DNA of 64,000 nt. It comes from Streptomyces sp. A012304 (GTDB taxonomy: Bacteria > Actinomycetota > Actinomycetes > Streptomycetales > Streptomycetaceae). This document shows positions 8,301 through 15,796 of this stretch, one piece after another (the first letter of the stretch is position 1; every line of letters begins with the position of its first letter). Made by a program: the position numbers and the translations under genes. The DNA is taken from contig NZ_BQUN01000092.1 in the NCBI RefSeq assembly GCF_026008495.1, forward strand, positions 84,581 through 148,580, given 5' to 3'. The notes below the pieces were generated by a model, which was not told where the DNA came from, did no database searches, and saw only the letters and a list, made by a program, of their open reading frames with translations.

Positions 8301-11300
8301 CACTTCCAGACGTTCTTGCCGGTCGTGTCGGTGACCTGCTGGAGACGGCCCGCCTTGTCGTAGTCGTACGTCGTGGTGCGCGCGACGCCGCTGGTGTCGG
8401 CGGACTCGTACTCGACGAGCTTCGTGGTGCGGCCCTGGGCGTCCTTCCAGGTGGTGCTGGGCGTGCTGCCGGGCGGCGGGATGGTGGTGGTGTGGTCGCC
8501 GTGGAACGTGGTGGTGCCCCGCCACTTCACGGCGCCCGCGACCTTGAACGCGGTGGCCGTGGCCCGGCCCGCGCCGTCGTACGTCGTCTCGGTCGCCGGC
8601 GGAGTCCCGCCCACCGCCGCCGACGAGTCCACCAGCTGGGTGTCCGGGTCGTTCAGGTTGTAGAACGGCCCGTGCTGGATGATCGCCAGACCGCGCGAGT
8701 CGTACTCGGTGAGCGTCAGGACGCGGCCGGTGTTGGGCGTCGGGGCCTGCGTCTGCCGCTCGCGCAGCAGGCCGTCGTAGAGGGCGTGGCTGACGGTGAC
8801 GTTGCCGTTGGCGCGCAGCGTCTTGGTGGTGACGGAGGTCGGGCCGTCGGCGCGGATGGAGTAGACGTACTCGGTGTTGGGCAGGTCGCTCGCCTTGGCC
8901 CGGCCGGGCAGCCACACCTTGGTCAGCCGGCCCAGCGCGTCGTACGCCAGGTCGGTGCGCTGGGAGTTGGCGTCGACGGTGCTGGTGACCAGGCCCCAGG
9001 CGGGGTCGACGACCGAGGTGGTGCTGTGCCCGGTGCCGCCGGCGGCCGCGGGCGGGGTGGTGACCTTCATGCCCGTGACCGGGCCGCCGGTGGCGGGGGT
9101 GTAGGACGTGACGGTCTTGTTGTCCTTGGTGTCGTAGCTCGCGGTGACGCGTCCGTGGACGTCGTACTCGGTGCGGCTGACGGTCTGCAGGACGGGCTTG
9201 CCGTCGGTGTAGCCGGTGACGCGCTGCGAGGAGGACACCTCGCCCTGGGTGGGCTCGGCGCCGTAGGCCAGCCCGTCGTACAGGGTGCGCACGTCGGAGA
9301 CCGCGTCGCCGGGCAGGCTCGCGGTGGTGTCGCAGCCCACGGCGACGGTGTGGACCCGCTTCACCAGGGTGAGCAGGGTCCGCTCGTGATTGCGGGCGTA
9401 CTCGTAGCGGGTGCAGGAGTCGTCGGTGGTGTCGGCGTTGGCCTTGTCCGCGCCGATGTCGCCCAGGTCGGACGACTGCCTGAGCATGCCGTAGGAGTCG
9501 TACTCGTGGACGATCGCGGTCCGGCGCACCGCCGAGCCGTCCAGCGCGGTCCGGGTGTCCACCCGCGCGGTGCCGGTGAGCTGCGCCTTGTCGGAGCCCT
9601 CGGTGGCGGTGGCGGCCGACAGCCACGGTGTGTTGACCGAGCCGGTGACCTCCTTGGCCGCGCGGTCGGCGGCGGTGTCGGCCGGGACGGAGGAGTAGGT
9701 GCGGGTCTCCAGCAGGTAGCCCTGGAGCCGGTCGGCGTCCTGGACGCGGGTGCCGTCGGAGGCGGTCGTCCAGACGTCCTCGCTGCCGCCGTCCTCGTTC
9801 GCCCGGTCGCCGTCCATGCCGCGCAGGAAGGTGCTCTCGCTGCTCAGCTGCTTGGTGGTGGAGTCACCGGTGACCGTGCGGACCGTGCGGAAGCCCCGGA
9901 ACTGCGACCAGGTCTTCTTCTTCGCCTTGGCGATCTCGCTGTCGTCGTAGCGCCAGGCCGCGCCGCCGAAGTACGAGTACTTGGTCACCTTGTCGACGCC
10001 GGGCACGGTCGCGTCGTCCTCGGCGACGGTGTCCACGACGTACTTGTGGAACCAGTCCTCGTCCTCCCCGATGCTGCCCTCCTCGGACCAGAAGGACGGG
10101 AAGCAGCGCCTGGTGTTGTTCCACGGCGTCCGCGTCTCGCCGGCCGCGCACTCGGTGTCCTTGTACGTCACCGAGGTGACGCCGCCGGTCTCGGAGCGGA
10201 TGGCCCGGATGCGCCACTTGCCCATGGGCAGCCGGCCGTCGGTGTTGGCGTACACCCGGTTGTTGTTCTTGACGCCGTAGAAGACGGTCTTCAGCGGCTC
10301 GCTGGTGGCGCCGTTCGCCTTGCCGGTGTGGGTGATGGACTGGAGCCACAGGGAGGCGGTGGAACCGTCACCGGTGTCGGGGTAGCTCTGGTCGAGGGTC
10401 CAGGTGTCCACCGGGGCGTAGCCGCCGCCGGACTTGCGGACCTCGGTGGTGACGGAGGTCAGCCGCTTGCGGGAGAAGAACGACGGCGACCACTGCTCCT
10501 CGCAGGAGTCGGTGTCGGTGCAGATCTGGTCGAACGGCACGTCCGGCCAGTTCGCGGCGGTGCTCTCCTTCAGGTCGCCGGGCTCGCAGTCGGCGGCGGC
10601 GGCCTTGCAGCGCTCGGCGACGCCGAAGACGACCCGGGCGGGCGCCTCGGTGGTCAGGTCGGCGCCCTTGCGCTCGCCGTACTCGATGCGCTTGAGGTAG
10701 CCGCCCCGGTCGTAGGCGACGGAGACGTCGTCACGGTTGGCGCCGTAGCGGTTGGTCTCCTTCTCCCAGTACAGGGTCATCGAGTTGTCGTGCGTGTCCA
10801 GGACGTAGTCGAGGTTCCAGCGCCAGGTCTGGTTGCAGCGGGACTCCTTGAAGGTGTCCTTGTGGCAGGGCTCGCCGGAGTCGTCGCCGTAGACGGGCGT
10901 CTGCCAGGCGGAGTCCTGGGCCTCGGAGTCGTCGGCGGACCGCTTGTTGCGGCCGAAGTAGTAGCGGGTTCCGTCGGTCGTGGTGACCAGCCAGAACTCC
11001 TTGCTCTCACCGGAGTTGAAGCCGCCCGACCAGCGCTCGATCTTCGTGCCGTCGTCGGTCTTCAGCCGCCAGGTGCCCTCCAGCTTCATGTCCGGGTTGC
11101 CGTCGAGGGTCCTGGAGGGGTCTGCGCCGGACTTCTTGACCAGCTCGCCGTTGCGGCCGCCGAAGGACATGGTGGCGTTGTCGGAGACCCAGCACTGGTC
11201 GTACTTCTCCTCGCCCTCGGTGTCGTGCCCGTCGTCCTTGCAGGAACGGTAGGAACGCTCGATGTAGCCCTGGGAGAGGTCGAAGCCCTCACCGACCCAG

Positions 11301-12388
11301 CCGGTCTGCCCGCTGGTGGAGGACGTACGGCCGTCCACCGAGCCCGAGTTGTACGACAGCTGCAACTGCGGCGAGGGGCCGGCGACGGCCGGCGGCACCC
11401 GCAGCGGGTACTGCCAGGAGAACGAGCCGGAGTTGCCGGCCATCTGCCAGGTGCCCGCCGGGGTCAGCGGCGTCGCGGCGAAGCTGCCGTTCGGCCCGGA
11501 GGCGGCGGCGGAGACCGCGACCACGGAGGCCGCGGCGGCGGAAGCGGCGAGGGTGCTCTTCGCACCGGCCGCCGCCTTGGGCGCGGCCGGGACGCCGACC
11601 TCGGCGGTCAGTGTGCCGGTCTTCGCGTCGTTGGCGGTGTCCAGGACCGTGCCCGCGGCGCAGCCGGCCGCCGTCGGCGTGGTCAGCGCGCAGGCGGGGA
11701 GCTGGACGAGCCGCAGCCGGGTGGCCCAGTCGCCGCCGTAGGCCTTGGCGTACTTCTTGTAGTCGACCTCGACGGTGACCCGGCCGGCCGCGGCGGTGCC
11801 GTCGGCGCGGGCCAGTGTCAGCACGGGGCCGTCGATCCCGGCGCGCCGCGAGGAGGCGCGGTCCAGGACCCGTACGGAGACCTTGCCGGGGACCTGCGCG
11901 GCGAGGGTGCCGGCCGTGCGGTCGCGGGTGGCGCCCTTGGCCGAGACGAGCCCGGCGCGGACGGCGGACGGGGCGGAGACCCGCACCGGGAGCGTGCCGG
12001 CGCGGCCCTCGACCGCGGCCTCGGGGGTGGTGAGGTCGCCGCTCAGGGCGCGCTTGCGCAGGCTCGCCAGGGGCAGTTCGGCGACGGCGGTGCCGGCCGC
12101 GGGCCACACCGGCGCGGGTGTCGCGGCGCGGGAGGCCTTGGCCGCGTCGTCCGGCGGGAGGGTGGTGTCCCAGGGGATCGGCTCGACCGGGACGGACTCC
12201 ATCGTCTGGGTCTTGGGCCGGCGCTTCTCGCGCGCCGCCTCGTCGACGTCGTCGGCGTGGGCCGGCGGCCCCTGGAGGATGGTGAGGGCGAGGACGCCCG
12301 CCAGGCCGGCGGCGATGGAGCGGCCGGCGGCCCGGATTCTGTGTGGGACTGGTCGGGTTCCGGGGGGTGCCCCCCTGCTAAGGCGCAT
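5348..12388 (-). CDS. Secreted RHS/YD-repeat polymorphic toxin with inserted ricin-B lectin domain
   Basis: A 2346-residue protein. The ATG chosen has GAGAGG upstream and starts a Sec signal peptide that ends around PPAHA at residue 45. After a spacer comes an SpvB-like segment (LQLSYNSGSVDGRTS, GWVGEGFDLSQGY) and then a long array of YD repeats (for example YDALGRLTKVW, YDNLGRTTRIV). About residues 1765-1885 form a ricin-B beta-trefoil with three KCLDV/RCLDV-type repeats and NW/RW motifs, inserted between YD repeats. The RHS core end follows (GLVHMGARQYDPATGRFLS, near 2025) and DPTGL near 2058. The last 290 residues are variable: a hydrophobic pre-toxin stretch (GLVPVLGEAADVINGAWY), a Lys-rich linker, and a terminal domain with VYAGHGYHGQN and TLHFYIPH that resembles Stv-type domains. 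Toxin activity is inferred. It is probably cotranscribed with the genes on each side. Confidence 0.85.
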   Translation of the reverse strand: MRLSRGAPPGTRPVPHRIRAAGRSIAAGLAGVLALTILQGPPAHADDVDEAAREKRRPKTQTMESVPVEPIPWDTTLPPDDAAKASRAATPAPVWPAAGTAVAELPLASLRKRALSGDLTTPEAAVEGRAGTLPVRVSAPSAVRAGLVSAKGATRDRTAGTLAAQVPGKVSVRVLDRASSRRAGIDGPVLTLARADGTAAAGRVTVEVDYKKYAKAYGGDWATRLRLVQLPACALTTPTAAGCAAGTVLDTANDAKTGTLTAEVGVPAAPKAAAGAKSTLAASAAAASVVAVSAAASGPNGSFAATPLTPAGTWQMAGNSGSFSWQYPLRVPPAVAGPSPQLQLSYNSGSVDGRTSSTSGQTGWVGEGFDLSQGYIERSYRSCKDDGHDTEGEEKYDQCWVSDNATMSFGGRNGELVKKSGADPSRTLDGNPDMKLEGTWRLKTDDGTKIERWSGGFNSGESKEFWLVTTTDGTRYYFGRNKRSADDSEAQDSAWQTPVYGDDSGEPCHKDTFKESRCNQTWRWNLDYVLDTHDNSMTLYWEKETNRYGANRDDVSVAYDRGGYLKRIEYGERKGADLTTEAPARVVFGVAERCKAAAADCEPGDLKESTAANWPDVPFDQICTDTDSCEEQWSPSFFSRKRLTSVTTEVRKSGGGYAPVDTWTLDQSYPDTGDGSTASLWLQSITHTGKANGATSEPLKTVFYGVKNNNRVYANTDGRLPMGKWRIRAIRSETGGVTSVTYKDTECAAGETRTPWNNTRRCFPSFWSEEGSIGEDEDWFHKYVVDTVAEDDATVPGVDKVTKYSYFGGAAWRYDDSEIAKAKKKTWSQFRGFRTVRTVTGDSTTKQLSSESTFLRGMDGDRANEDGGSEDVWTTASDGTRVQDADRLQGYLLETRTYSSVPADTAADRAAKEVTGSVNTPWLSAATATEGSDKAQLTGTARVDTRTALDGSAVRRTAIVHEYDSYGMLRQSSDLGDIGADKANADTTDDSCTRYEYARNHERTLLTLVKRVHTVAVGCDTTASLPGDAVSDVRTLYDGLAYGAEPTQGEVSSSQRVTGYTDGKPVLQTVSRTEYDVHGRVTASYDTKDNKTVTSYTPATGGPVTGMKVTTPPAAAGGTGHSTTSVVDPAWGLVTSTVDANSQRTDLAYDALGRLTKVWLPGRAKASDLPNTEYVYSIRADGPTSVTTKTLRANGNVTVSHALYDGLLRERQTQAPTPNTGRVLTLTEYDSRGLAIIQHGPFYNLNDPDTQLVDSSAAVGGTPPATETTYDGAGRATATAFKVAGAVKWRGTTTFHGDHTTTIPPPGSTPSTTWKDAQGRTTKLVEYESADTSGVARTTTYDYDKAGRLQQVTDTTGKNVWKWTYDLLGRKKTAVDPDKGTTSMTYDEFDRVRTTTDALGQTLTYSYDNLGRTTRIVNGATVLNSWVYDTVAPNGIGRMTSASTFSGGHEYKSTVEAYDVGGRPTKTTVTVPGAETGLGGSYTTTAEYRVDGTPKSMTLPAAGNLASEKLTYGFNTVGQPVYSYGATDYVRDTTYSNFGEPLQFTLGTSSSAKQTWITNFYEEGTRRLARTRLDRESVATPDTDLNWAYDASGNVTKLADTPEGKTPDVQCFQYDYLRRLTDAWTQTSTTCAEPTAGSTIGGPAPYWHQYTYDAAGNRTEEVRNPVNPAAGGTAAQRVTSTYTPNNAGVFPVHALRGTSVKTETVNTSGAVTATTNTADSYGYDAAGNTVSRTKQASAAGAAVNQVLRYNAQGRLASTSKVGEEGHVTGLAGKCLDVQGSATAAGTPVQIHTCGTTDAQNWELTKEGQLKALGVCAEPASSAQSAAVQVQACDPADANQRWSVRDDGGLRHNASGRCLDVPSSATADGTDLTLHDCNGTAAQRWIFAKHTSYVYDASGNRLIRREYGKSTLYLGDTELTVDTKNTAATSDDTKTAVRYYVFGGATVAIRTSSTQVYWLGGGYNGTAEISVDAATQTVTQRRTTPFGQVRGTAGAIPGQKGFVGATNDPGSGLVHMGARQYDPATGRFLSVDPVLDLTDPQHLNAYAYGRNNPVVFPDPTGLWWGWSDIGHATLDVVGLVPVLGEAADVINGAWYLAEGNYVDAGLSFSSAIPLAGYAATAAKGAKYVDEAVDAVKTADKTTEAASDASKATKAADEVVPPPAPKPKEAPKPDKPAKAKDDAGGDRGSGASSKRTTRKDHNDQPLVVKGREQKNVGAKDKGPESVETGKRADGETVYAGHGYHGQNSRQMMVPQGTTLHFYIPHNMKLNDSVGKAVEKGGPDAPSPVESFGPGSILPDYIIAPPTNLNIMGGSRTVTEATNISNVISQGMGDVHMAICREFNALHFG

Positions 12389-12525
12389 GGCGCGACCTCT
12401 CTGTCTCTGTGTCGTCCGGCGCTCTGGGCGGCCGGCGTTCCCCACCCGGGGCAGCACGAGGCGGCACGCCCCGGCGCATCGAGCAGTCGTCGTGCGTGAA
12501 GGTGCTGAAGGGTGTGGAAAGGCGG

Positions 12526-12554
12526 GCCCGCACGGCCGGTCGAGCCGTGCGGGC
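12526..12554 (-). terminator. Hairpin downstream of the DNRLRE/LamG gene
   Basis: An 11-base-pair perfect stem (GCCCGCACGGC with 12544-12554) and a seven-base loop lie 15 bases after the stop of the leftward DNRLRE/LamG gene and before the RHS gene. It may attenuate rather than abolish readthrough into the RHS gene. Confidence 0.6.
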
Positions 12555-12568
12555 GCCGTGCCGCGGGG

Positions 12569-15469
12569 TCAGTCGGTGTTCGCGGCCTTGTCGATGTCAC
12601 GGGCGCCGAGGACGGTCGGGTAGACCCGCACGTCGTCGATGTCGCCCTTGAAGGGGTCGGCGAAGGCGCCGTTCCAGCGGGCGCGGCCGACGTGGAAGCC
12701 GCCGTCCGCGTGCCAGACCTTGGTGGGGTCGTAGCTGGTGCCGTCCTCGTTGGAGGGGATCACCTGGTCGCTGCCCTGCTCGACGCCGTTGACGTAGAGC
12801 GTGATCTGGTTCTTCGACGGGTCGAACACCCCGGCGAGGTGGACCCACTTGCCCACCGGGGAGGCGCCGGGCGCGGAGGCCCGGGCGCGGGCGGCCTCGG
12901 TGCCGGTGGTGGCGTCGCGGTGGCGGCCGAAGACCCAGCCGTAGGTGGTGGACCAGTAGAGGACGAAGCCGTTGCCCTTGTCGCCGGTCTGGCTGACGAC
13001 CGCGCGGTTGGCGGAGACGTCGGAGACCTTGGCGCGGGCCATGACCGTGAAGCCCTGACGGGTGTCGGTCAGGCTGGTGGCGGTGGCGTGGTCGGTGGCG
13101 ACGCCGTCGAGGCGGAGCGCGCGGTCGGTGGTGACGGCGGTGTTGCTGCCCGCCACCCAGGTGCCGCCGGAGACGGTCAGCGGGTCCTTGTCGGCGGCCG
13201 TGGAGGAGGCGGAGTCGGCGGCGGTGGTGCCGCTGGTCTCGTCCATCCGGTAGGAGGCCACCGCGCAGCTCTCGGCGGGCGGGTCGTCACAGGCGCGGCC
13301 GGACTGGAAGACGTAGTCCTCCACCGGGCCGACGTTGCCCGCCTCGTCGACGCTGGCGACGGAGAGCACGTTGAGGCCGAACTTCGGTACCGCGACGGAG
13401 ACTCCGGTGGCGGCGGCGCCGCGGGTGGCCGGGTCGGTGGAGGCGGCCAGGGTGTCGGTGTTCAGGCCGTACACGAAGCGGTCCACGTCGTTGCCGTAGG
13501 CGGTGTCCACCGAGCCGTTGGGCGAGAAGGTGAACTTCGGCGTGGTGCCCGAGACGATGTCGCCGGTGGTCTCCAGGGTCACCTTCGGCTTGGTGCTGGG
13601 GCGCTGGCTGTCGTAGGAGAACTCGCACCAGTCCGACCACGGGCCCTCGTCGATGCCGTCGCTGGCCTGGGCGTGCCAGTGGTAGGTGTGCCCGTGCTTG
13701 AGCTTGTTGTCGGGGATGCCCTTCTCGAAGGTGCCGTCCGCCTTGTACGCGGTCCACAGGTCGCCGCCCACCTGGACGTCGGCGGCGTCGGGCAGCATGT
13801 CCCAGACCCGGTAGAGGGTGCGTACGTTGTGCGGGTCGGGGTCGGAGACGTTGACGGTCATGACGGGCGTGTCGTCGCGGATGAAGGGACGGCCGCCGCC
13901 CGTGACGCACGAGGTGGTGGGGCTGGTGGTGCGCTCACCGCTCGGCTTGCTCGGCAGGGTGTTGTAGAAGATCTGGAGCGTGCCGCTGTCGCCCTTGAAG
14001 CGCTTCCAGCCGCCGGCCGCGTCCTCGTCGGCGGCGCGCAGGGAGAAGGCGATCGCCGAGCCCGAGCCGGCCTTGGAGCGGACGGTCCTGGTCAGGTTCT
14101 CGTTGCCTTCCTCGGGGTTGTCGTTGAAGGCGACGGAACCGTTCTCGCAGCCGTACTCCTCGTTGCCGTAGGCCACCTTGCGGTCGCCCATCAGGTCGCC
14201 GTCCCCGGGCTTGTTGTTCCAGGTGGTGTCCTTGGAGAGCCTCCCCGCGTCGACCAGGTGCAGGTTCACCCAGCTCGGCTCGCAGTTGTAGGAGAAGGTC
14301 TCGTAGACGTGGAAGGTGGCGTCGTAGATCTTGCGGTTCTCCCAGCCGTCCAGGTTGTACTCGAAGTACATCCGGCCGACGTAGTTGGTCCCGCAACCGC
14401 CGCTGGTGCAGCGGCCGATGCCCTTGTCGTCGTCGAAGTTGTCGTACGTGGTGGAGGGGTGGCCACTGTTGGCCCAGGTGTAGAACGACCGGGACGCGGA
14501 CTTGTCGGGCTTGTCGACGTTGAGCGGCGGGTCGATGTACAGCGGCAGACGGGAGGCGTCCACGGAGTCCAGCAGGGCCGGGTCGGGGGTGAGCTTCACC
14601 GTGTCGTCGTCGATGTCCAGGTCCACCTGGGCGTGGGTGTCGCCCGGCATGGGGGCCGCGGCGGGGTCCTCCTGGAGCGCGTCCTTGACCGGGTCGCCCG
14701 AGGCGTGGGCGCCGGCCTCGCTGCCGGAGTCCCACATCAGCGGGGTGCCGCCGGAGAAGACGGACGCCCCGGTGGTGGCGTCGACGACGGAGATGCCGCC
14801 CTCGGCGTTCTCCTTGATCCGCAGCCCGTCGTTGCTCTGCGTGAGTTCGATCCGCGAGAGCGCCGGGTTGTCGGCCGCGGCCTCGGTCCGCACGACCAGC
14901 ACCTGGCGGAAACCCTCCGCACTGGCTGTCATGTGCAGATCAACTCCAGGCAGTACCGAGCGGTACTCGGCGGTGTCGCCCACCAGCACCGGCTCGGGCA
15001 GCCGGCCGGGCCACCGCAGGGCGGCGGAACGGCCACCGTCCGCGACGGCCACCAGCGGGTCGGTGCCGCCGCCCGAGAACTCGACGTCGATCAGCGCGGT
15101 CCGCGGCCCGACCGAGCCGTCCGGCTTGAACTCCAGCGCGGTGTCGATGTCCTTCCAGGAGCCGTCCGGCTGCGGCGCCCAGCGGGGCGCGGCCGACAGC
15201 TCGCTGCGGAAGCCCCCTTCGGGCAACGCGAACACGCGCTCGGCGACCCCACGCTCCTCGGTCACCTCGACGGGCTCCCCGGTGCGCTGCGCCTGCTCGG
15301 ACGCGGTGGTCGCGGCGTCGGGCACGGACGCGGGCGGCTGGTCCCCGTCCTCCGCGCCGGCGACACCGGCCCCCATCGCGCTCAGCATCAACGCAGGCCC
15401 GAGCACGAGCGCTACGGCACGGACGGCGGCTCTGGGCCGTCTCCGGGCATGACGGATCGCCAACTTCAC
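12569..15469 (-). CDS. Secreted DNRLRE/LamG-domain surface protein, partner of the RHS toxin
   Basis: About 966 residues. A basic n-region (KLAIRHARRRPRAAV) and hydrophobic core give a Sec signal ending near GVAGAED. Then follow a first beta-rich domain (FALPEGGFRSELSAAPRW, LPGVDLHMTASAEGF), a DNRLRE-like fold (near SRSFYTWANSGHPSTTYDNF, KDTTWNNKPGDGD), a fibronectin-like stretch (RPFIRDDTPVMTVNV) and a C-terminal LamG/concanavalin-like domain (YRMDETSGTTAADS, HLAGVFDPSKNQITLYVNG). Such proteins precede RHS genes in many streptomycetes. Likely job: wall or surface display with the RHS protein, inferred from context. The GTG start is uncertain; a TTG at 15505 in the same frame would add 12 residues, and neither start has ideal ribosome-binding-site spacing. 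Confidence 0.8.
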   Translation of the reverse strand: MKLAIRHARRRPRAAVRAVALVLGPALMLSAMGAGVAGAEDGDQPPASVPDAATTASEQAQRTGEPVEVTEERGVAERVFALPEGGFRSELSAAPRWAPQPDGSWKDIDTALEFKPDGSVGPRTALIDVEFSGGGTDPLVAVADGGRSAALRWPGRLPEPVLVGDTAEYRSVLPGVDLHMTASAEGFRQVLVVRTEAAADNPALSRIELTQSNDGLRIKENAEGGISVVDATTGASVFSGGTPLMWDSGSEAGAHASGDPVKDALQEDPAAAPMPGDTHAQVDLDIDDDTVKLTPDPALLDSVDASRLPLYIDPPLNVDKPDKSASRSFYTWANSGHPSTTYDNFDDDKGIGRCTSGGCGTNYVGRMYFEYNLDGWENRKIYDATFHVYETFSYNCEPSWVNLHLVDAGRLSKDTTWNNKPGDGDLMGDRKVAYGNEEYGCENGSVAFNDNPEEGNENLTRTVRSKAGSGSAIAFSLRAADEDAAGGWKRFKGDSGTLQIFYNTLPSKPSGERTTSPTTSCVTGGGRPFIRDDTPVMTVNVSDPDPHNVRTLYRVWDMLPDAADVQVGGDLWTAYKADGTFEKGIPDNKLKHGHTYHWHAQASDGIDEGPWSDWCEFSYDSQRPSTKPKVTLETTGDIVSGTTPKFTFSPNGSVDTAYGNDVDRFVYGLNTDTLAASTDPATRGAAATGVSVAVPKFGLNVLSVASVDEAGNVGPVEDYVFQSGRACDDPPAESCAVASYRMDETSGTTAADSASSTAADKDPLTVSGGTWVAGSNTAVTTDRALRLDGVATDHATATSLTDTRQGFTVMARAKVSDVSANRAVVSQTGDKGNGFVLYWSTTYGWVFGRHRDATTGTEAARARASAPGASPVGKWVHLAGVFDPSKNQITLYVNGVEQGSDQVIPSNEDGTSYDPTKVWHADGGFHVGRARWNGAFADPFKGDIDDVRVYPTVLGARDIDKAANTD

Positions 15470-15614
15470 TCCCCCGTTTCCGGCAACGCCGGAGCATGTG
15501 AACAACCTGTGGTCAGTAGGTGAAGGCGAGCATAGGGCGCCAAGTGGCTTGTTGTTGCTGGGGATTTAAACGGGCGAAAGGGGATGGAGGGGGTGCTGAG
15601 GGGCAATCAGTTAC

Positions 15615-15639
15615 GTGATCTGAATCACATTTTGTGATC
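15615..15639. promoter_or_regulatory. Overlapping GTGATC palindromes in a divergent intergenic region
   Basis: In the 327-base gap between the leftward toxin operon and the rightward CHAT operon, GTGAT-CTGA-ATCAC (15615-15628) overlaps ATCACA-TTT-TGTGAT (15624-15638). This makes three alternating half sites in an AT-richer patch. It looks like an operator for a dimeric regulator, perhaps CRP-like or GntR-like, that could serve both divergent promoters. I see no other feature in this gap. Confidence 0.45.
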
Positions 15640-15796
15640 GTTTTGAGGTCGCCCCTTGATCGTTTCTGGTCACCTGTGGCGGGGGTGTCTGTTCCGGTTC
15701 CGTGTGGACATGCGTTCCGGTCGGCGCTTCGGACGGGGGTGCGTGTCACTGTGGACCTGATGGACACGGGGCACCGGTTGGCGCGGGGGGAACGGC

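Noticed and set aside
4895..12499. A 2534-codon open frame on the + strand
   Set aside because: It is the antisense shadow of the RHS gene. High third-position GC keeps the opposite strand free of stops, and its sequence is Val/Gly/Arg-rich low complexity with no domain.
12512..15523. A 1003-codon open frame on the + strand
   Set aside because: Antisense shadow of the DNRLRE/LamG gene, with the same low-complexity composition.
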